Below are positions 36,270-45,446 of a DNA stretch of 56,555 bases, piece by piece. How positions within the stretch are numbered: the first letter of the stretch is position 1; each line of letters begins with the position of its first letter. The position numbers and the translations under genes were made by a program. This stretch comes from Melioribacter roseus. Lineage in GTDB: Bacteria; Bacteroidota; Ignavibacteria; Ignavibacteriales; Melioribacteraceae. The stretch covers positions 1 to 56,555 of the forward strand of contig DYJK01000009.1 of NCBI GenBank assembly GCA_020723165.1, given 5' to 3'. The notes below the pieces were generated by a model. That model was not told the DNA's origin and made no database searches. It saw nothing but the letters and a program-made list of their open reading frames with translations.

Positions 36270-37096
36270 AAAAAAATATTAACTCACTTCTCTTCTTGTT
36301 ATTAATATTGAGCGGCTGCAGCACAACACAACTGCAAGTAGCAACAATCCGCATAAAAGGTTCAGACACAATGTTGAACCTAACAAGTTTACTTGCGGAA
36401 GAATACATGAAGGAAAATCCGGGTATATCAATTTATGTTGAAGGCGGCGGTACTGCCAGCGGAGTCCGCGCTATGCTTAGAGGTGATGTTGAGATTTGCA
36501 CTGCATCAAGAACATTAGTATCGGATGAAATTAAACTGCTTGCAGATCAATACGGAAGTGTTGGCGTAAGTTACCTGATCGCAAAAGATGGTTTAAGCAT
36601 ATACCTAAATCCGGATAACCAGGTTAATGAAATTTCAATTCAGCAATTAAAAGATATTTACTTGTGTAAAATTAGAAACTGGAAAGATATAGGCGGTACC
36701 AATATGCCGATCATTCCTATTACAAGAACGCCAAACTCAGGTACGTATCTTTATTTCAAAGAACATATACTTGACGGAGCTGATTACTGCTCCAATATTC
36801 TAATTGTACCAACAATGAAAAATGTAATTGAAACGGTTAGCGAAACCGAAAATGCTATCGGGTTTGGCGGTATCGGTTTTCAATCGCAAGTTACAGTTGC
36901 AAAGATAAATGGCATTGAACCTACTGAAGAAAATGTTAGGAACGATATTTACCCGATTAGCCGGTACCTTCATTTTTATACTTTACACCCGCCAGCCGGA
37001 ATCGTTAAGGATTTTATAGATTGGGTAATTAGTCCGAACGGACAAAGAGAAATAAAAGAAGCCGGGTTTATCCCTTTGTTTGAAATTTCTAATTGA
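36266..37096 (+). CDS. PstS-like phosphate-binding lipoprotein
   Basis: The 276-residue protein is a lipoprotein (LFLLLILSGC lipobox) of the PBP-like superfamily. GSDTMLNLTSLLAEEYM, EGGGTASGVRAML, EICTASR and RTPNSGTYLYFKEHIL are typical of PstS phosphate-binding proteins. Normally PstS delivers phosphate to the PstCAB transporter, but no such genes are in the window, so it may sense or capture phosphate for another system. It overlaps the M28 peptidase gene by four bases. The two-gene unit ends without an obvious terminator before the convergent Wzi-like gene. Confidence 0.88.
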   Translation: MKKNINSLLFLLLILSGCSTTQLQVATIRIKGSDTMLNLTSLLAEEYMKENPGISIYVEGGGTASGVRAMLRGDVEICTASRTLVSDEIKLLADQYGSVGVSYLIAKDGLSIYLNPDNQVNEISIQQLKDIYLCKIRNWKDIGGTNMPIIPITRTPNSGTYLYFKEHILDGADYCSNILIVPTMKNVIETVSETENAIGFGGIGFQSQVTVAKINGIEPTEENVRNDIYPISRYLHFYTLHPPAGIVKDFIDWVISPNGQREIKEAGFIPLFEISN

Positions 37097-37134
37097 ATCG
37101 TTTAGCAAGCCGTATCACAAACACACATCAATTA

Positions 37135-38838
37135 TTAAATCTCTAAATTCATCCTGATAAATCCATAACTCGAATAATCCGTTAAGTCTTTGGTAATATT
37201 TTTCTGAATGATATACTTATATAAGATATCAAAATAAACTTCCCTTATTGGTTCAAACCTTATATCAAAGGTGAATATGTTTTGATTGATTCTTTCACCA
37301 TCAAGAAACGCAACATGTTTTGCATCGATATCGATGCGGTGTTCTAAGAACGCGTCGCCGCCTGAATTGAAAACAACATTGCCAAGTGCATCGAACATAT
37401 TTTCACCCGAACGTATAAACTGATATTCAAATTTCCCTCTTATCCAATCATTAATATTGTATGCTGCAGATGAGTAAATCTCGTCGGCGTTCGGTCCGAT
37501 ACGGTGACCCAATAATTCGCCGTGTGCAGTGTAAGAATTTTTATAGTTCACATGCGAATAAACATAAGGACGAATTTTTGTGTATTCAAAAACAAGAGAT
37601 AGATCGTTCAAAGAAATAGGTTCGTACCAAAACAGACCTACTTGATATGCTGTTTTGTTAGAGAATAGATCCATTTCCTGGAGATGGCTTATAATATTTT
37701 CATCCATAAAAAATGTTGCTTGCAATTCCAGGTCTTTCAGAAATCTCGACTGAAAATCGAAGAAAACAACACCGTTATCCCTATCTTGAAGCGACATCTC
37801 AATGAATTTGTAGAATGCGAAAGGATTCAAATAAGCTAAATCAATTCCTCTGCCGGAATAGATTATTGATTCACCAAGGCCGATATCAAAAAGATTTTTG
37901 AGTGAAAGTTTGAATTTATTATACGCAAACATCTTTGTATAATTTTCGTCACGGTCAATATTAAACTCGCCTACTGTTGAACCATGCAAAGAAGTGAAAC
38001 TAAAAACACCATAGTTGAAATCAACTTTTAGAAAATCCAACATTGGATGATCACCCGATAAAACAAGCCGGCTTCCGTAGCCATAACCAAGTTTCAATTT
38101 CTCTCTGCCAATCTGAAAAGCAATATTCATATCTTCAGCCGGTTCGCTGAAAAATCTCAGGTATCCTTCCGTAAAATCATAATTGCCGATGTTTTCCAAT
38201 TTTTCATAAAACTTGAAATTGTATTTTAACCTCGGGTCGAATATAATTGCCAGATCTTGCGATCCGCTCACTCCCCCTTTTTGGATTGTCATACTATAAC
38301 CAACCTTATCAAGTATGGTACCTCTTCCACGGAATCCAATATCGTAAAGTTCGGAATTATTAATAAATGGTTTGAAATTTTGCCCGTATAATGCTCTGCC
38401 TAAAATTTCGAAATAGAAATTAATATTTTCATCCCGGTACGAATAAAAATGTTTGATTTTATTTGAGAAGAGATCAGAGAACCGGTTGGAATAATTGTTA
38501 TTACCATTAATTAGCTGGAATGTGTTTGTACTATCAGCGTTTTCATAAGAGAATTCATCAATATATTTTTTAAGAATTTTTGATTCCGTTCCGCTCAATT
38601 CATTTTTTCTATCAAAAATGATTTTTAAGTAATCATAAACTTCTTTCCTAGACATGCCCGGGTTATCATCATGAATATGCTGCAATATTCCTTTTACCTT
38701 CATCTCTTTTAGAAAAGTATAAACATTATGATCAACCGGAACATTTTCGTGCTGGGCAGACAAGTTGGAATTAAAAATTAAAAAGGAAAAATTAAAAAGT
38801 AGTACAAAGAATATTTTTCTAATCAATCTATTGATCAT
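37135..38838 (-). CDS. Wzi-like outer-membrane beta-barrel protein
   Basis: The 567-residue protein has a long signal peptide (residues about 5-28, ending SAQ), a helical N-terminal part (DHNVYTFLKEMKVKGIL, GMSRKEVYDYLK), then a barrel-like region of aromatic strands such as GYGYGSRLVLSGD and IIYSGRGIDLAYLNPF. It ends in Phe-rich strands. It fits the capsule-assembly Wzi-like group in Bacteroidota relatives. No polysaccharide genes adjoin it, so a capsule role is only a guess. Its start directly abuts the stop of the upstream transporter gene, indicating one transcript. Confidence 0.7.
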   Translation of the reverse strand: MINRLIRKIFFVLLFNFSFLIFNSNLSAQHENVPVDHNVYTFLKEMKVKGILQHIHDDNPGMSRKEVYDYLKIIFDRKNELSGTESKILKKYIDEFSYENADSTNTFQLINGNNNYSNRFSDLFSNKIKHFYSYRDENINFYFEILGRALYGQNFKPFINNSELYDIGFRGRGTILDKVGYSMTIQKGGVSGSQDLAIIFDPRLKYNFKFYEKLENIGNYDFTEGYLRFFSEPAEDMNIAFQIGREKLKLGYGYGSRLVLSGDHPMLDFLKVDFNYGVFSFTSLHGSTVGEFNIDRDENYTKMFAYNKFKLSLKNLFDIGLGESIIYSGRGIDLAYLNPFAFYKFIEMSLQDRDNGVVFFDFQSRFLKDLELQATFFMDENIISHLQEMDLFSNKTAYQVGLFWYEPISLNDLSLVFEYTKIRPYVYSHVNYKNSYTAHGELLGHRIGPNADEIYSSAAYNINDWIRGKFEYQFIRSGENMFDALGNVVFNSGGDAFLEHRIDIDAKHVAFLDGERINQNIFTFDIRFEPIREVYFDILYKYIIQKNITKDLTDYSSYGFIRMNLEI

Positions 38839-40137
38839 TTATACATCCACATTTTTAGGTGCAAGAAATTTATTATATAAAAGTAACCCGATAATTGTAG
38901 CCGCACCTATCATACTAAACGTAATCCAGAGCATTGTAGGGTTATGAAGTGTATCAACAAAATAAACATAAAGATTAGCTCCGAGGATACCTCCGATACC
39001 GCTTCCCAACACGCCGTATAAAAATGAGTAACCGAGGTAAACAGCTTTTTTATCTTCCGGCGCTATCAATCCAACGTAACTGATAAATTTGGGATGTGCG
39101 GTCATTTCACCCACTGAAAAAATAAATATTCCGGCAATGAACACAAACGGATGTGTCGAGATTGCCAAAATTGCAATCCCGATCGTACCCAATGCAATAC
39201 CGGTAATCATTGTAGGAAGTGCTTTCTTATTCTTTACAATATTTGAAACGAATATCTGAAGCAAGATAATTGTACCGGCATTTATAACAGTTACATGTTC
39301 AACATCAAATTTCCAGTTTGGGTTTTGAATAAACAATCCGAGTAGGGAATTCACGGCATTGTTAATCGGGGTTTTATCTACATAATCTTTAAAGTACCAA
39401 AGTACAGAATCAAACTGCTGGAAATATAAAATCCAAAAACCGGAATAGATAACAATCATCAAAATAAATCTAAAATCTTTAAGCACTAAAAGTGCTTCGG
39501 CAAGAACTTTACCAAGCGATTTTGTGTTTTCAGGTTTTTGTGGTTCTTTATAAACAAAGAAATTCAAAAGAAGCAGCCAGCCCGTTCCTACAGCAGCCAT
39601 AACAAAAACATATGAGTAAGAATATTGTTTTAATATGTTAACAAGTATCAAAGGAAAAAGAAAAGCGCCGAGATTAATTGACCAATAATAGATTCCAAAT
39701 GCGAGCGTTGAATTTGATTTATCGGTCACACGTGCAATAGTACCGGAGATCAAAGGTTTAAATGTTCCGGCACCGACCACCATTAATATCAAACATGTAA
39801 ACACCAAGGAATAAGTTGAAACCAAGCCCGTTAATAAATAACCGATACTCATTACGGCAAAAGCAAATACCAAAGTTTTTCTGTACCCAAAACGGTCTCC
39901 TAATGCACCGGCAATGATCGGCAACAAATATAATAGCGGCTGGAACGTACTTGTTATTACGCCAACACTTTCTTTTGAAAAACCTAATCCCCCTTCAGCA
40001 ACACTTAGAACTAAATACACTGATAGTATTGAACGGACACCGTAGTATGAGCCGCGTTCGAAAAATTCCATTACAATTACTGTCCAGAAATTCTTAGGGA
40101 AGGATTTGAATATGCTTACCTTAGGTGTGTCTGCCAT
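38839..40137 (-). CDS. POT/MFS family transporter
   Basis: The 432-residue protein has about 12 membrane segments. EFFERGSYYGVRSIL, close to the N-terminus, matches the ExxERFxYYG motif of proton-dependent peptide transporters; GDRFGYRKTL is the MFS loop motif. It probably imports di- or tripeptides or similar small molecules with protons. An in-frame TTG at 40161 would extend it by eight residues, but ATG 40137 has GGGA upstream and yields the normal N-terminus. It is co-directional with the Wzi-like gene below and lies 134 bp downstream of the RND gene. Confidence 0.85.
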   Translation of the reverse strand: MADTPKVSIFKSFPKNFWTVIVMEFFERGSYYGVRSILSVYLVLSVAEGGLGFSKESVGVITSTFQPLLYLLPIIAGALGDRFGYRKTLVFAFAVMSIGYLLTGLVSTYSLVFTCLILMVVGAGTFKPLISGTIARVTDKSNSTLAFGIYYWSINLGAFLFPLILVNILKQYSYSYVFVMAAVGTGWLLLLNFFVYKEPQKPENTKSLGKVLAEALLVLKDFRFILMIVIYSGFWILYFQQFDSVLWYFKDYVDKTPINNAVNSLLGLFIQNPNWKFDVEHVTVINAGTIILLQIFVSNIVKNKKALPTMITGIALGTIGIAILAISTHPFVFIAGIFIFSVGEMTAHPKFISYVGLIAPEDKKAVYLGYSFLYGVLGSGIGGILGANLYVYFVDTLHNPTMLWITFSMIGAATIIGLLLYNKFLAPKNVDV

Positions 40138-40223
40138 AGTATTCCCGTTTTTAGATAGCAAAATAGGTCGGCTGTGTGATTAAAGCAAAGTGGAAATGAA
40201 GGCGAAGTGGTATTGATTTTTTA

Positions 40224-40251
40224 TTTACCGTCTCTTTAAAGAGACGGTAAA
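40224..40251. repeat. ACCGTC-type perfect palindrome, copy 2
   Basis: A perfect 28-base palindrome is centred on TTTAAA, with ACCGTCTC / GAGACGGT arms. Flanks are T-rich on the 5' side and A-rich on the 3' side on either strand, so no T tract follows the stem. It lies between the RND and MFS genes. Confidence 0.85.
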
Positions 40252-40271
40252 AAAATCGGTACAATTAATTT

Positions 40272-43200
40272 TCACTTCACCCCAACCAATTCTTTTTCTA
40301 CTTCATCGATAACAACATTGCTTACAGATTTTGTTTTTTCAGAGAAGTAAGTATAGATAGCTGGAATAACAAATAAAGTTAGTATAGTCGAAAAAATTAA
40401 TCCGCCGATAACTGCGATACCCATCGAGACGCGGCTTTCGGAACCAGCGCCAAGTGCAAGGGCAATCGGCAGTGCGCCAAGTATTGTAGAAAGACTTGTC
40501 ATAAGTATCGGACGCAATCGCAAACGCGCCGCTTCTTGTACTGCTTCAACTACATTTAATCCTTGTGCTTTTTTCTGGTTGGCAAACTCAACAATTAAAA
40601 TTCCATTTTTAGTTACAAGACCTATCAACATTATCTGTCCAATTTGACTAAAGATGTTTAATGTTTGATTAAAATACCAGAGCGATATTACTGCACCGGC
40701 AATTGCAAGCGGAACTGTGAACATGATTATAAACGGATCGCGGAAACTTTCGAACTGTGCGGCGAGTGTTAAATAGATTAACACAAGCGCTAGTAAAAAT
40801 GTAAATAACAAACTTGAAGAACTTTCAACAAAATCTTTCGATGCACCTTCAAGTGCTGTGGAATAACGATCATCCAAAACTCGATCTGCAATTTTATCCA
40901 TTGCTTCAATTCCATCGCCGATAGTTTTGCCAGGAGCCAAACTAGCAGAGACTGTTGCGCTAACAAACCGGTTAAATCTATAAAGCTGCGGCGGACTGCT
41001 CTTTTCTTTCAGTGTTACAAGATTATCAAGCTGTATTAATTGATTTCTGTTATTGCGTACATAAATTGAAGCAAGATCGATCGGCTTATTCCTATTCTCC
41101 CTGAATACTTGTCCGATAACCTGGTATTGTTTACCGTTCATAATAAAAAATCCAAAGCGCTGACCGGAATAAGCAAGCTGTAAAGTTTGTGCTATATCGA
41201 GAGCAGATACACCAAGTTCTCTCGCTTTAGTTCTGTTGATCTCGATTACAATTTCCGGTTTGTTGAATTTCAAATTCACATCAACATTAGCGAAAGTAGG
41301 ATCATCGCGCGCAACATCAAGAAATTTTGGAACTGCTTCACGCAGCCGTTCAAAATCCGGTGCTTGTATTACATACTGAACCGGCAAACCTCCCCTTCTT
41401 GTAGAGATGGATTGATTTTGTACAACAAAAGAACGGGCATCACTTAATTTTTGCACAATACCGGTAACTTGATCAGCAATTTCTTGTTGTGATCTCTCCC
41501 TCTGATCTCTCTCCTTCAAAATTAATCTTATAAACCCGCTATTAACAGTTCCTCCTCCGCCGGCTGTAACCGATACAACTGCATCTGCTTCTTTAACTGT
41601 ATCCTTTAAAACCTTATACATATTCATTAGGTAACGATCCATCATTTCGTAAGAAGTTCCTTCCGGCATCGTAGATTGAACACGAATATCTCCGCGGTCT
41701 TCAATAGGTGCAAGTTCCGATTGTAAGCTGCTTCCGATAAAATAGATCACGAGAAATGAAACAGCCATAATTACAAATGCGAGCCATCTTTTCTGTAAAA
41801 ACTGTCCTAATAAATTTTTATATGAATTTTCTACCTTATTAAAGAACGGCTCAGTTTTGTAATAGAACCAGCTATGTTTTTCTTTTGATCTTAATATCTT
41901 GGAACTGAGCATCGGCGTTAATGTTAATGCAACAAATGCAGAGATTAATACCGATCCGGCTATTACTACACCAAATTCTACGAACAAGCTGCCGGTTATA
42001 CCTTCCAAAAACATTATCGGTAGAAAAACCGCTGCCAATGTTATTGTTGTGGATATAATTGCAAAAAATATTTCTGCCGATCCTTTTGTACTAGCTTCTA
42101 CAGAACCCATTCCATCTTCAACTTTACGGAAAATATTTTCCAGGACTACTATTGCATCATCAACCACTATCCCGATGGCGAGAACAATCCCGAGGAGTGT
42201 TAAAACGTTAATGGAAAAATCAGCAAGATACATTATAAAGAATGCACCGATAAGTGAGACCGGGATAGCAATGATAGGAATAATCGTAGTACGCCAATCC
42301 CTCAAAAACAAAAAGATGATTAGTATAACCAATGCAAAGGCAAGAAGAATTGTTTCCTGAACTTCGGAAATTGATTGACGTATATATTTTGTTACATCGA
42401 AACCGATAACAAGTTCTATATCTTGAGGTAAATCCTTTTTAATCTGATCAACGCGTTTATAAAATTCATCTGCAATCTGAATATAATTTGCACCCGGTTG
42501 TGGAATCAGAACAACACCGATCATTGGAATACCGTTATTTCTCAGCATAGTTCTTTCATTTTCAGGGAAAAGTTCTGCATTACCAATATCCCTCATTCTT
42601 ACTATTGCACCACCCGATTCTTTTACGATCAAATTGTTAAACTCTTCAACGGATGTTAATCTTCCGAGCGTTCTTACCGTTAACTCGGTATTGCTTCCTT
42701 CAATTCTGCCGGAAGGGAGTTCAATATTTTCTCTATTAAGAGCGTTGCGGATATCAAGTGGTGTAATGCTGTAAGCGGCAAGTTTAGCCGGGTCCATCCA
42801 TAAACGCATCGAATATTTCCGTTCGCCCCAAATAGCAACCTGGCTGACACCCGGTATTGTCGCAAGACGTTCTTTAAAAATATTTTGACCCATATCGGAA
42901 AGATCAAGCAGACTTCTTTTATCGCTCTTCACACCAAGAAAAATTATTGGTACGGCATCTGCATCTTGCTTGGCAACAGTCGGCGGATCAACATCCGGTG
43001 GAAGATTTCTTTGAGCCCGTGATACCCGATCGCGTACATCGTTTGCCGCTGTTTCAAGATCAATGCTAACATCAAATTCAACAGTGATATTGCTTCGCCC
43101 ATCGCGGCTTGTTGATGTTAAAGAACGGATACCGGCTATACCGTTAATCTGTTCTTCGAGCGGTTCGGTTATCTGCGATTCGATCACATCGGCATTTGCA

Positions 43201-43358
43201 CCGGCATAGTTTGTGGATACATTAATAATCGGCGGATCAATACTCGGATATTCTCTTATTCCCAAATATGTATAACCGATAACTCCAAACAGAACAATTG
43301 CTATCGACATTACAATTGCAAGCACCGGTCTACGTATGCTAACTGATGATAAACTCAT
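40272..43358 (-). CDS. RND efflux permease, AcrB/HAE1-type
   Basis: The 1028-residue protein has the RND layout of 12 membrane segments and two large periplasmic loops. The proton relay motif IVVDDAIVVLENIFRK is in TM4; YLTLAAQFESFRDPF and VTKNGILIVEFANQ mark the second half. It exports hydrophobic or amphiphilic compounds across the envelope, driven by protons. It follows the adaptor gene on the same transcript with a 73-bp gap. No TolC-like outer-membrane channel is in the window, so one must be encoded elsewhere. Which compounds are exported is not clear. Confidence 0.95.
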   Translation of the reverse strand: MSLSSVSIRRPVLAIVMSIAIVLFGVIGYTYLGIREYPSIDPPIINVSTNYAGANADVIESQITEPLEEQINGIAGIRSLTSTSRDGRSNITVEFDVSIDLETAANDVRDRVSRAQRNLPPDVDPPTVAKQDADAVPIIFLGVKSDKRSLLDLSDMGQNIFKERLATIPGVSQVAIWGERKYSMRLWMDPAKLAAYSITPLDIRNALNRENIELPSGRIEGSNTELTVRTLGRLTSVEEFNNLIVKESGGAIVRMRDIGNAELFPENERTMLRNNGIPMIGVVLIPQPGANYIQIADEFYKRVDQIKKDLPQDIELVIGFDVTKYIRQSISEVQETILLAFALVILIIFLFLRDWRTTIIPIIAIPVSLIGAFFIMYLADFSINVLTLLGIVLAIGIVVDDAIVVLENIFRKVEDGMGSVEASTKGSAEIFFAIISTTITLAAVFLPIMFLEGITGSLFVEFGVVIAGSVLISAFVALTLTPMLSSKILRSKEKHSWFYYKTEPFFNKVENSYKNLLGQFLQKRWLAFVIMAVSFLVIYFIGSSLQSELAPIEDRGDIRVQSTMPEGTSYEMMDRYLMNMYKVLKDTVKEADAVVSVTAGGGGTVNSGFIRLILKERDQRERSQQEIADQVTGIVQKLSDARSFVVQNQSISTRRGGLPVQYVIQAPDFERLREAVPKFLDVARDDPTFANVDVNLKFNKPEIVIEINRTKARELGVSALDIAQTLQLAYSGQRFGFFIMNGKQYQVIGQVFRENRNKPIDLASIYVRNNRNQLIQLDNLVTLKEKSSPPQLYRFNRFVSATVSASLAPGKTIGDGIEAMDKIADRVLDDRYSTALEGASKDFVESSSSLLFTFLLALVLIYLTLAAQFESFRDPFIIMFTVPLAIAGAVISLWYFNQTLNIFSQIGQIMLIGLVTKNGILIVEFANQKKAQGLNVVEAVQEAARLRLRPILMTSLSTILGALPIALALGAGSESRVSMGIAVIGGLIFSTILTLFVIPAIYTYFSEKTKSVSNVVIDEVEKELVGVK

Positions 43359-43363
43359 ATCTA

Positions 43364-43391
43364 TTTACGATTTTTGATTTACGATTTACGA
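43364..43391. repeat. Heptamer tandem repeat TTTACGA, 4 units
   Basis: Four contiguous units lie at 43364, 43371, 43378 and 43385. Three are exactly TTTACGA and one is TTTTTGA. The run sits just upstream of the RND start codon in the 73-bp gap to the adaptor gene. Confidence 0.8.
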
Positions 43392-43431
43392 ATTAAAACC
43401 AGCTTAATTAATTTTGTTACTACAGCAAAAA

Positions 43432-44496
43432 CTATCTCACCAAACTTAACTTAACCGGCGCATTGGGACGAAGCTGAATAATACCGGAGGCAATCAGAGT
43501 ATCACCTTTACTTAACTCGGAAACAATTTGAACTTCGCTTTCCGTTCTTATCCCGGTTTGAACAATTAGCGGAACAGCTTTTCCGTTCCGGTATACAAAT
43601 ACTTTTTCACCTTCGAGATCGGGTACAAGTGCTTCGGAAGGAATCATTATTGCATCACGCAGTTCTTCAAGTACAATATCAATTTCCACGTAAGCTCCCG
43701 GCGTTAATTCTCCTCTTTCGTTTGGAACAACAGCGCGTGCTTGCACCGTTCTTGTATTTTGATCAATCTTTGGTTCCACCGCATAAATTCTGCCATTAAA
43801 AATTTTACCGGTAGAAGCTAATTTTACGTAAACAGTTTTTCCTTCTTTGATCAATCCAAAATATTTTTGAGGCACGGCAAAATCTATTTTCATCGGGTTA
43901 ATACTTTGAAGTTTTGCAATTGGAGTTTGCGGAGAAATATAACTGCCAACACTAACCGAACGCAGCCCGATAACTCCATCGAACGGTGCGCGTATCTCGG
44001 TCTTTTCTATTTGCGCTTGTGTGAATTCAATATCTGCCAAAACAGAATTCAATTCATTTAATTGTACATCATATTCTTGCTGACTTGTAAGATTTTTTTC
44101 GAGCAATTGTTTGTATCGGAATTCTCTATCCTTTGCAAGGGTCTCACGTGATTTATTCTTTTTAAACGTTGCTTGTAATTCCGCATCGTTTATCTTGAGA
44201 AGCAAATCTCCTTGTTTGACTTGTTTGCCTTCGACAAATAATATTTGGGTTATCTTACCTGATGTTTCGCTTCGCAATTCTACTTCTTCATTGCTTACTA
44301 ACGTACCATTCGAAAAAATTTTATTCTGCAAAGGTTTAGTATCGATGATCAATCCGTTCACCGGAACCATTCGCGATGCCGGATTCGTATTCGATGAGGT
44401 TTCCTCGGAACTTGTAAAATCAATTTTGGGAATTAGAAGGATTAATAGAACAATGATCAATCCTCCCCATATAATGATCTTTTTCTTATTCTTCAT
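43432..44496 (-). CDS. RND periplasmic adaptor (membrane fusion protein)
   Basis: The 354-residue protein has an N-terminal membrane anchor (KIIIWGGLIIVLLILLIP), a biotinyl-lipoyl region (LRSETSGKITQILFVEGKQVKQGDLLLKI pattern, residues about 75-105), a short coiled hairpin and a beta-barrel (VKLASTGKIFNGRIYAVEP, IDQNTRTVQARA, LTPGAYVEIDI). It links the RND pump to an outer channel. It is the first gene of this two-gene efflux unit. The coiled hairpin is short, as in AcrA-type adaptors with few heptads. The export substrate is unknown. Confidence 0.93.
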   Translation of the reverse strand: MKNKKKIIIWGGLIIVLLILLIPKIDFTSSEETSSNTNPASRMVPVNGLIIDTKPLQNKIFSNGTLVSNEEVELRSETSGKITQILFVEGKQVKQGDLLLKINDAELQATFKKNKSRETLAKDREFRYKQLLEKNLTSQQEYDVQLNELNSVLADIEFTQAQIEKTEIRAPFDGVIGLRSVSVGSYISPQTPIAKLQSINPMKIDFAVPQKYFGLIKEGKTVYVKLASTGKIFNGRIYAVEPKIDQNTRTVQARAVVPNERGELTPGAYVEIDIVLEELRDAIMIPSEALVPDLEGEKVFVYRNGKAVPLIVQTGIRTESEVQIVSELSKGDTLIASGIIQLRPNAPVKLSLVR

Positions 44497-44646
44497 TTCA
44501 TCCTTCGATTAATAATAGAGAAAGAGATTATGGTTATGAAAATAAACAATAGTATCAACTAAATCTAAAACGAGACTAATATTTGCCTTATTGCTAAATG
44601 GTCATAATTAGGAAATCCAAAAAATTTTTTCCGTAAAATTTAAAAG

Positions 44647-44672
44647 TTAATTCACGCAACAAGCTAATATTA
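44647..44672. repeat. 3'-end conserved block, copy 1
   Basis: A 26-base block at the 3' end of the small-subunit gene (core TTCACGCAACAAGCTA) closely matches one at 52955-52980 at the 3' end of the SulP gene (core TTCACACAACAAGTTA). Both end at a minus-strand stop codon. Confidence 0.5.
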
Positions 44673-45419
44673 CTTTTTATCCAGCCAATCAATTAAACCA
44701 TTGATGAATGTAAGCGGGTGCGGAGGGCAGCCGGGAATGTATAGATCAATTTTGTTTTCTTCGAGGAATTTTCTTTCAATCTCTTTTGATTCCTTAAATA
44801 TTCCCCCTGAAATTGCACAAGCACCAAAGAGTATAATTATTTTGGGATTAGGCACCGCTTCAAAACAAATCTCGTTTGCTCTTGCCATGTTTTTTGTAAT
44901 AGGTCCGGTAATTACAATTCCATCAGCGTGCCGGGGTGAAGCAACAAACTCAATTCCAAACCGCCCCATATCAAAGTTAACATTACTCAATGCATTCAAT
45001 TCAAGTTCGCAGCCATTACAGCCGCCGGCTGAAACCTGGCGCAGCTTTAATGACTTCCCAAAATATTTTATGATTTTTTCGGACGCCTTTTCCGGGGTAA
45101 TATACTTCGTATCCTTAGTTACTGTAAGTTGTTCGCGTGTACTTGCAGATAAATGACAATCATTTGAAAAATGAATTATTTTTTCGGGGCAGCTCTCTTC
45201 ACAAAGCGGACAAAAAACGCACAAGCCCAAATCAATACTAACCGGATTAGTTGTTATTGCATTTGTCGGACAGACCTCAGCACATTTTTTACATCCGTCC
45301 GCGCAAACTTTATCATCAATAATTGGCAGTCCGCGAAATAATGGAGGCAGTGAAGCATTCCTCACATCATGCACAACCGGATCGCGTTGAAGTATTCTAA
45401 CTTTTATTGCGTCTTTCAT
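44670..45419 (-). CDS. Ehr complex small subunit fused to ferredoxin domain (HycG/NuoB-like)
   Basis: The 249-residue protein joins a HycF/HyfH-like part with two 4Fe-4S motifs (CADGCKKCAEVCP and CVFCPLCEESCP) to a HycG/NuoB-like domain. The proximal cluster Cys are intact in GGCNGCELE, FGACAISGG and PGCPPHP. It carries electrons to the large-subunit interface. In the first ferredoxin motif Cys1 and Cys2 are spaced by three residues rather than two. It is the last gene of the Ehr operon, 27 bases after the large-subunit gene. The NuoB-like domain is certain; the electron partner is not known. Confidence 0.92.
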   Translation of the reverse strand: MKDAIKVRILQRDPVVHDVRNASLPPLFRGLPIIDDKVCADGCKKCAEVCPTNAITTNPVSIDLGLCVFCPLCEESCPEKIIHFSNDCHLSASTREQLTVTKDTKYITPEKASEKIIKYFGKSLKLRQVSAGGCNGCELELNALSNVNFDMGRFGIEFVASPRHADGIVITGPITKNMARANEICFEAVPNPKIIILFGACAISGGIFKESKEIERKFLEENKIDLYIPGCPPHPLTFINGLIDWLDKK

Positions 45420-45446
45420 ATAAGATTAATTCTACCATTTTTCAAC

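Noticed and set aside
40224-40251. Intrinsic terminator for the RND gene
   Set aside because: No T tract follows the stem on either strand; the 3' flank is A-rich, so a dispersed palindrome is more likely.
41899-42360. Open frame of 153 codons on the plus strand inside the RND permease gene
   Set aside because: It is antisense to a clearly conserved protein, rich in Asn, Thr and Ile from complementary codons, and has no domain or ribosome site.
43364-43391. CRISPR or phage attachment repeat
   Set aside because: Units are only 7 bases, contiguous, with no spacers and no cas or integrase gene nearby.
44701-45156. Open frame of 151 codons opposite the Ehr small subunit
   Set aside because: It covers the conserved NuoB-like domain on the other strand and has no independent support.
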